DNA from: Thermoplasmata archaeon
GTDB lineage: Archaea; Thermoplasmatota; Thermoplasmata; GCA-020350865
Assembly: GCA_020348445.1 (NCBI GenBank)
Contig: CP070751.1
Coordinates: 896,138 to 951,315, forward strand
DNA length: 55,178 bases
Direction: 5' to 3'
This document shows positions 53,901 through 55,178 of this stretch, in pieces (within the stretch, counting starts at the first letter, position 1; the number at the start of each line of letters is the position of its first letter). The translations under genes were made by a program, and so were the position numbers. The notes below the pieces were generated by a model, which made no database searches, was not told where the DNA came from, and was given only the letters and a program-made list of their open reading frames with translations.

Positions 53901-55178
53901 GGCAACCATCCAGATCGTGATCGTTCCGCTGACAGTTGATCCATGATCAGGCTCGACTATTGCGATGCCCGGCGGATTATTCTCAGGAACGTTGTCCACA
54001 ATAACTTCTATTACATCATGACCATCATCTTTTCCGTCGTAAACGATGGCCCTTATGTGATGCCATCCATCTTCCACCTCGGTTGTGTCCCACTCGTAGT
54101 ACCACCACTGCCCTTCAGCATCTGTGTGGTTGTATGTTGCATTTCTGAGTTCCCCATCGTCAATTCTGACCCAGACTTCATCAATATCATCGTTTCCATC
54201 TTCGTCCCAGGCCACCATCCAAATTGTGATGGTCCCGCTTAACGTACTTCCCCCATCGGGCTCGACTATTGCAATGCCCGGTGGATTGTTTTCAGGAACA
54301 TTATCAACTATAACCTCGATGACGTCACTTGCATCGTCGGTACCGTCATAGGTAATAGCAGTAATATGGTGCCAGCCGTCCTCAACCTCGGTTGTATCCC
54401 ACTCATAGTACCACCACTGTCCTTCGGCATTGGTGTGGTTATATGTGGCGTTTCTGAGCTCCCCCCCATCGATCTTCACCCATACCTCCTGGATCTGGTC
54501 ATTTCCATCTGGATCCCATGCTACCATCCATATTGTGACGGTTCCGCTTAATGTGCTTCCCCCATCGGGCTCAACAATGGCAATGCCCGGTGGATTGTTC
54601 TCAGGAACATTATCAACTATAACCTCGATGACGTCACTAGCATCGTCGGTACCATCATAGGTAATAGCGGTTATATGATGCCAACCGTCTTCTACCTCGG
54701 TGGTGTCCCACTCGTAGTACCACCATTGTCCTTCAGCATCGGTGTGGTTATAGGTGGCATTTCTGAGTTCCTCCCCATCGATTTTAACCCAAACCTCCTG
54801 GATCTGGTCATTTCCATCTGGATCCCATGCTACCATCCAAATCGTGATGGTCCCACTTAACGTGCTTCCTCCATCAGGTTCGACTATTGCAATGCCCGGT
54901 GGATTATTCTCTGGAACGTTGTCCACAATAACCTCAATGACATCACTTGCATCGTCGGTACCGTCATACGTAATAGCAGTTATATGGTGCCAACCGTCCT
55001 CTACCTCGGTGGTGTCCCACTCGTAATACCACCACTGCCCCTCGGCATCGGTGTGATTGTACGTGGCGTTTCGAAGCTCTCCAGAATCTATCTTCACCCA
55101 GACCTCCTGGATCTGGTCGTTTCCATCCGGATCCCATGCTACCATCCATATTGTGACGGTTCCGCTTAATGTGCTTCC
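50952..55178 (-). CDS. Giant Ig-like repeat surface protein with cytosolic double winged-helix domain (5' end outside window)
   Basis: The open frame runs off the right edge of the window, so at least 1408 residues are encoded here and the N-terminus is missing. Eleven tandem Ig-like repeats of 103 residues are followed by a diverged twelfth. Each has AWDPDGND or AWDEDGND, an ELRNATYNHT segment with two N-glycosylation sequons, QWWYYEWDTTEV and a VIEV.VDN ending. After them come one or two transmembrane helices (PFPWAILVAIGTIIGLSLFAL, then FALLSLIFLPLY), and a cytosolic part with two winged helices: GYIKVNPGDNYSTIKKNLDL..GTLTYHLKVLEREG and SIKDSPGISVKDIAAVNG..LANYHVRKM. I infer a membrane-bound transcriptional regulator with a long outer stalk. 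Its ligand and targets are unknown; it may instead be an adhesin with a cytosolic adaptor. Confidence 0.88.
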   Translation of the reverse strand, partial: GSTLSGTVTIWMVAWDPDGNDQIQEVWVKIDSGELRNATYNHTDAEGQWWYYEWDTTEVEDGWHHITAITYDGTDDASDVIEVIVDNVPENNPPGIAIVEPDGGSTLSGTITIWMVAWDPDGNDQIQEVWVKIDGEELRNATYNHTDAEGQWWYYEWDTTEVEDGWHHITAITYDGTDDASDVIEVIVDNVPENNPPGIAIVEPDGGSTLSGTVTIWMVAWDPDGNDQIQEVWVKIDGGELRNATYNHTNAEGQWWYYEWDTTEVEDGWHHITAITYDGTDDASDVIEVIVDNVPENNPPGIAIVEPDGGSTLSGTITIWMVAWDEDGNDDIDEVWVRIDDGELRNATYNHTDAEGQWWYYEWDTTEVEDGWHHIRAIVYDGKDDGHDVIEVIVDNVPENNPPGIAIVEPDHGSTVSGTITIWMVAWDPDGNDQIQEVWVRIDSGELRNATYNHTNGEGQWWYYEWDTTEVEDGWHGITAITYDGTDDASDTIEVLVDNVQENHPPGITIVEPDGGSTVSGTITIWMVAWDEDGNDDIEEVWVKIDNGELRNATYNHTNGEGQWWYYEWDTTEVEDGWHHIRAIVYDGKDDGHDVIEVLVDNVEENHAPGIEIVEPGHGSTVSGTIVIWMVAWDEDGNDDIENVWVRIDSGELRNATYNHTNGEGQWWYYEWDTTEVEDGWHDITAIVYDGQDDGHDVIEVLVDNEEENHPPGIAIVEPEDGATVGGLVNIWICAWDPDDNEEIQQVWVKIDGGDWDEATFVEIDDEGSWWVYEWDTTSEENGWHHIYAKTTDGEYWADDVIEVYVDNDSEENHAPQIKIMEPDHGATVSGTIVIWMLAWDPDGLDDIENVWVRIDGGHLRNATYNHTDAEGQWWYYEWDTTEVDDGWHSIRASVYDGEDDGHDIIEIIVDNEGENHAPGIEIIEPEDGATVSGTIVIWMVAWDEDGNDDIENVWVRIDGGHLREATYDHTDSEGQWWYYEWDTTEVENGWHSIRATVYDGKDDGHDIIEVFVDNLPENRIPGIVIVEPDHGSTVNGTIVIWMLAWDHDGDDDIENVWVRIDGGPLRNATYNHTDRLGQWWYYEWDTTEVDDGWHDIRAIVYDGKDDNDDIIEVLVDNSPPEHEILNIDEGEILDGEIEIRIQTSNPDENVEIETMWIKIDDGEWKEANLVESEDGTSYWAYELDTKNLKNGEHHIYTSPNKGKDESEVEEITVLVDNPDKVSETPSPFPWAILVAIGTIIGLSLFALTEVGKFALLSLIFLPLYTKITKKDVLDHFIRGQIFGYIKVNPGDNYSTIKKNLDLNNGTLTYHLKVLEREGLVKSWNDGTHKYFYPQGVKIPGNGVKNPSIYEAILKSIKDSPGISVKDIAAVNGISSQLANYHVRKMAANGTIELERKSFSKVCYPKDS
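51820..55178 (-). repeat. Tandem 309-bp repeats encoding Ig-like domains
   Basis: About eleven head-to-tail units of 309 bp (103 codons), one of them (near 52740-53050) strongly diverged. Copies near the right edge are almost identical at DNA level; for instance the stretch around 54523 recurs at 55141, exactly two units apart. Units come in two flavours, DPDGNDQIQEVW and DEDGNDDIEEVW, with DGTDDASD or DGKDDGHD in the second half, mixed between copies. The array probably continues beyond the window. Confidence 0.9.

Noticed and set aside
51750..55169. Plus-strand open frames of 60-200 codons opposite the Ig-like repeats, for example 52293-52874 and 53325-53939
   Set aside because: They are antisense copies of the repeat units, recur with the same 309-bp period, lack SD sequences and give Pro/His/Ser-rich or valine-rich products without family features.

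Overview
The window looks like a chromosomal segment of a euryarchaeal-type archaeon, most plausibly a Thermoplasmatota-like lineage; that placement is inferred from gene content, not demonstrated. Archaeal markers are PCNA, Nop5, RtcB and RtcA, archaemetzincin, a PAC2-family protein, a UbiA-type ether-lipid prenyltransferase, a pyruvoyl arginine decarboxylase, deoxyhypusine synthase and a DUF432-like protein. Start sites often carry GGTGA-type Shine-Dalgarno (SD) sequences, and AAAG/TTTATATA-like promoter boxes recur. No tRNA, rRNA, CRISPR array, insertion sequence or integrase was seen.

Layout. 1-6.1 kb: the 3' part of a giant secreted metalloprotease-like protein with PPC repeats, then rtcB and an archaemetzincin. 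6.3-14.8 kb: an ion and osmotic-stress block (mscS-trkA-trkH, two coiled-coil genes, corA, DUF432 with a second mscS) and a JAMM-like protein. 14.8-21.2 kb: a small independent transcript with a 5' hairpin, an 18-codon lysine-rich ORF and a terminator-like hairpin, followed by an Lrp/AsnC regulator and a tightly packed operon: deoxyhypusine synthase, arginine decarboxylase, an ATP-grasp/M20 fusion and a gamma-glutamyltransferase-like enzyme. 21.3-33.1 kb: rtcA, a giant subtilisin-like protease, a bactofilin-like protein, two tandem covarying hairpins, an Fe-S DUF362 protein, a small thioredoxin-fold protein, two unknown genes and a complete bacterial-type PNPase. 33.6-39.3 kb: a frameshifted winged-helix gene, a glycine-rich beta-helix surface protein, a membrane-anchored beta-propeller, and a gap with twin promoter-like boxes and a long hairpin. 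39.6-50.8 kb: nop5, the UbiA prenyltransferase, a winged-helix ATPase, a giant FG-GAP/transglutaminase-like/Ig-like protein, a KaiC-like ATPase, a PAC2 protein and pcn. 50.9 kb to the end: a giant protein of tandem 103-residue Ig-like repeats that ends in transmembrane segments and two cytosolic winged helices.

Themes. Five very large surface proteins account for a large share of the window and show that the cell invests heavily in an elaborate exterior. RNA metabolism is represented by RtcA, RtcB, Nop5 and an unexpected PNPase. The best candidates for undescribed biology are the surface repeat protein with a cytosolic DNA-binding end (a possible one-protein signalling device), the polyamine/hypusine operon carrying ligase, peptidase and transpeptidase enzymes, and several compact structured elements in intergenic DNA.
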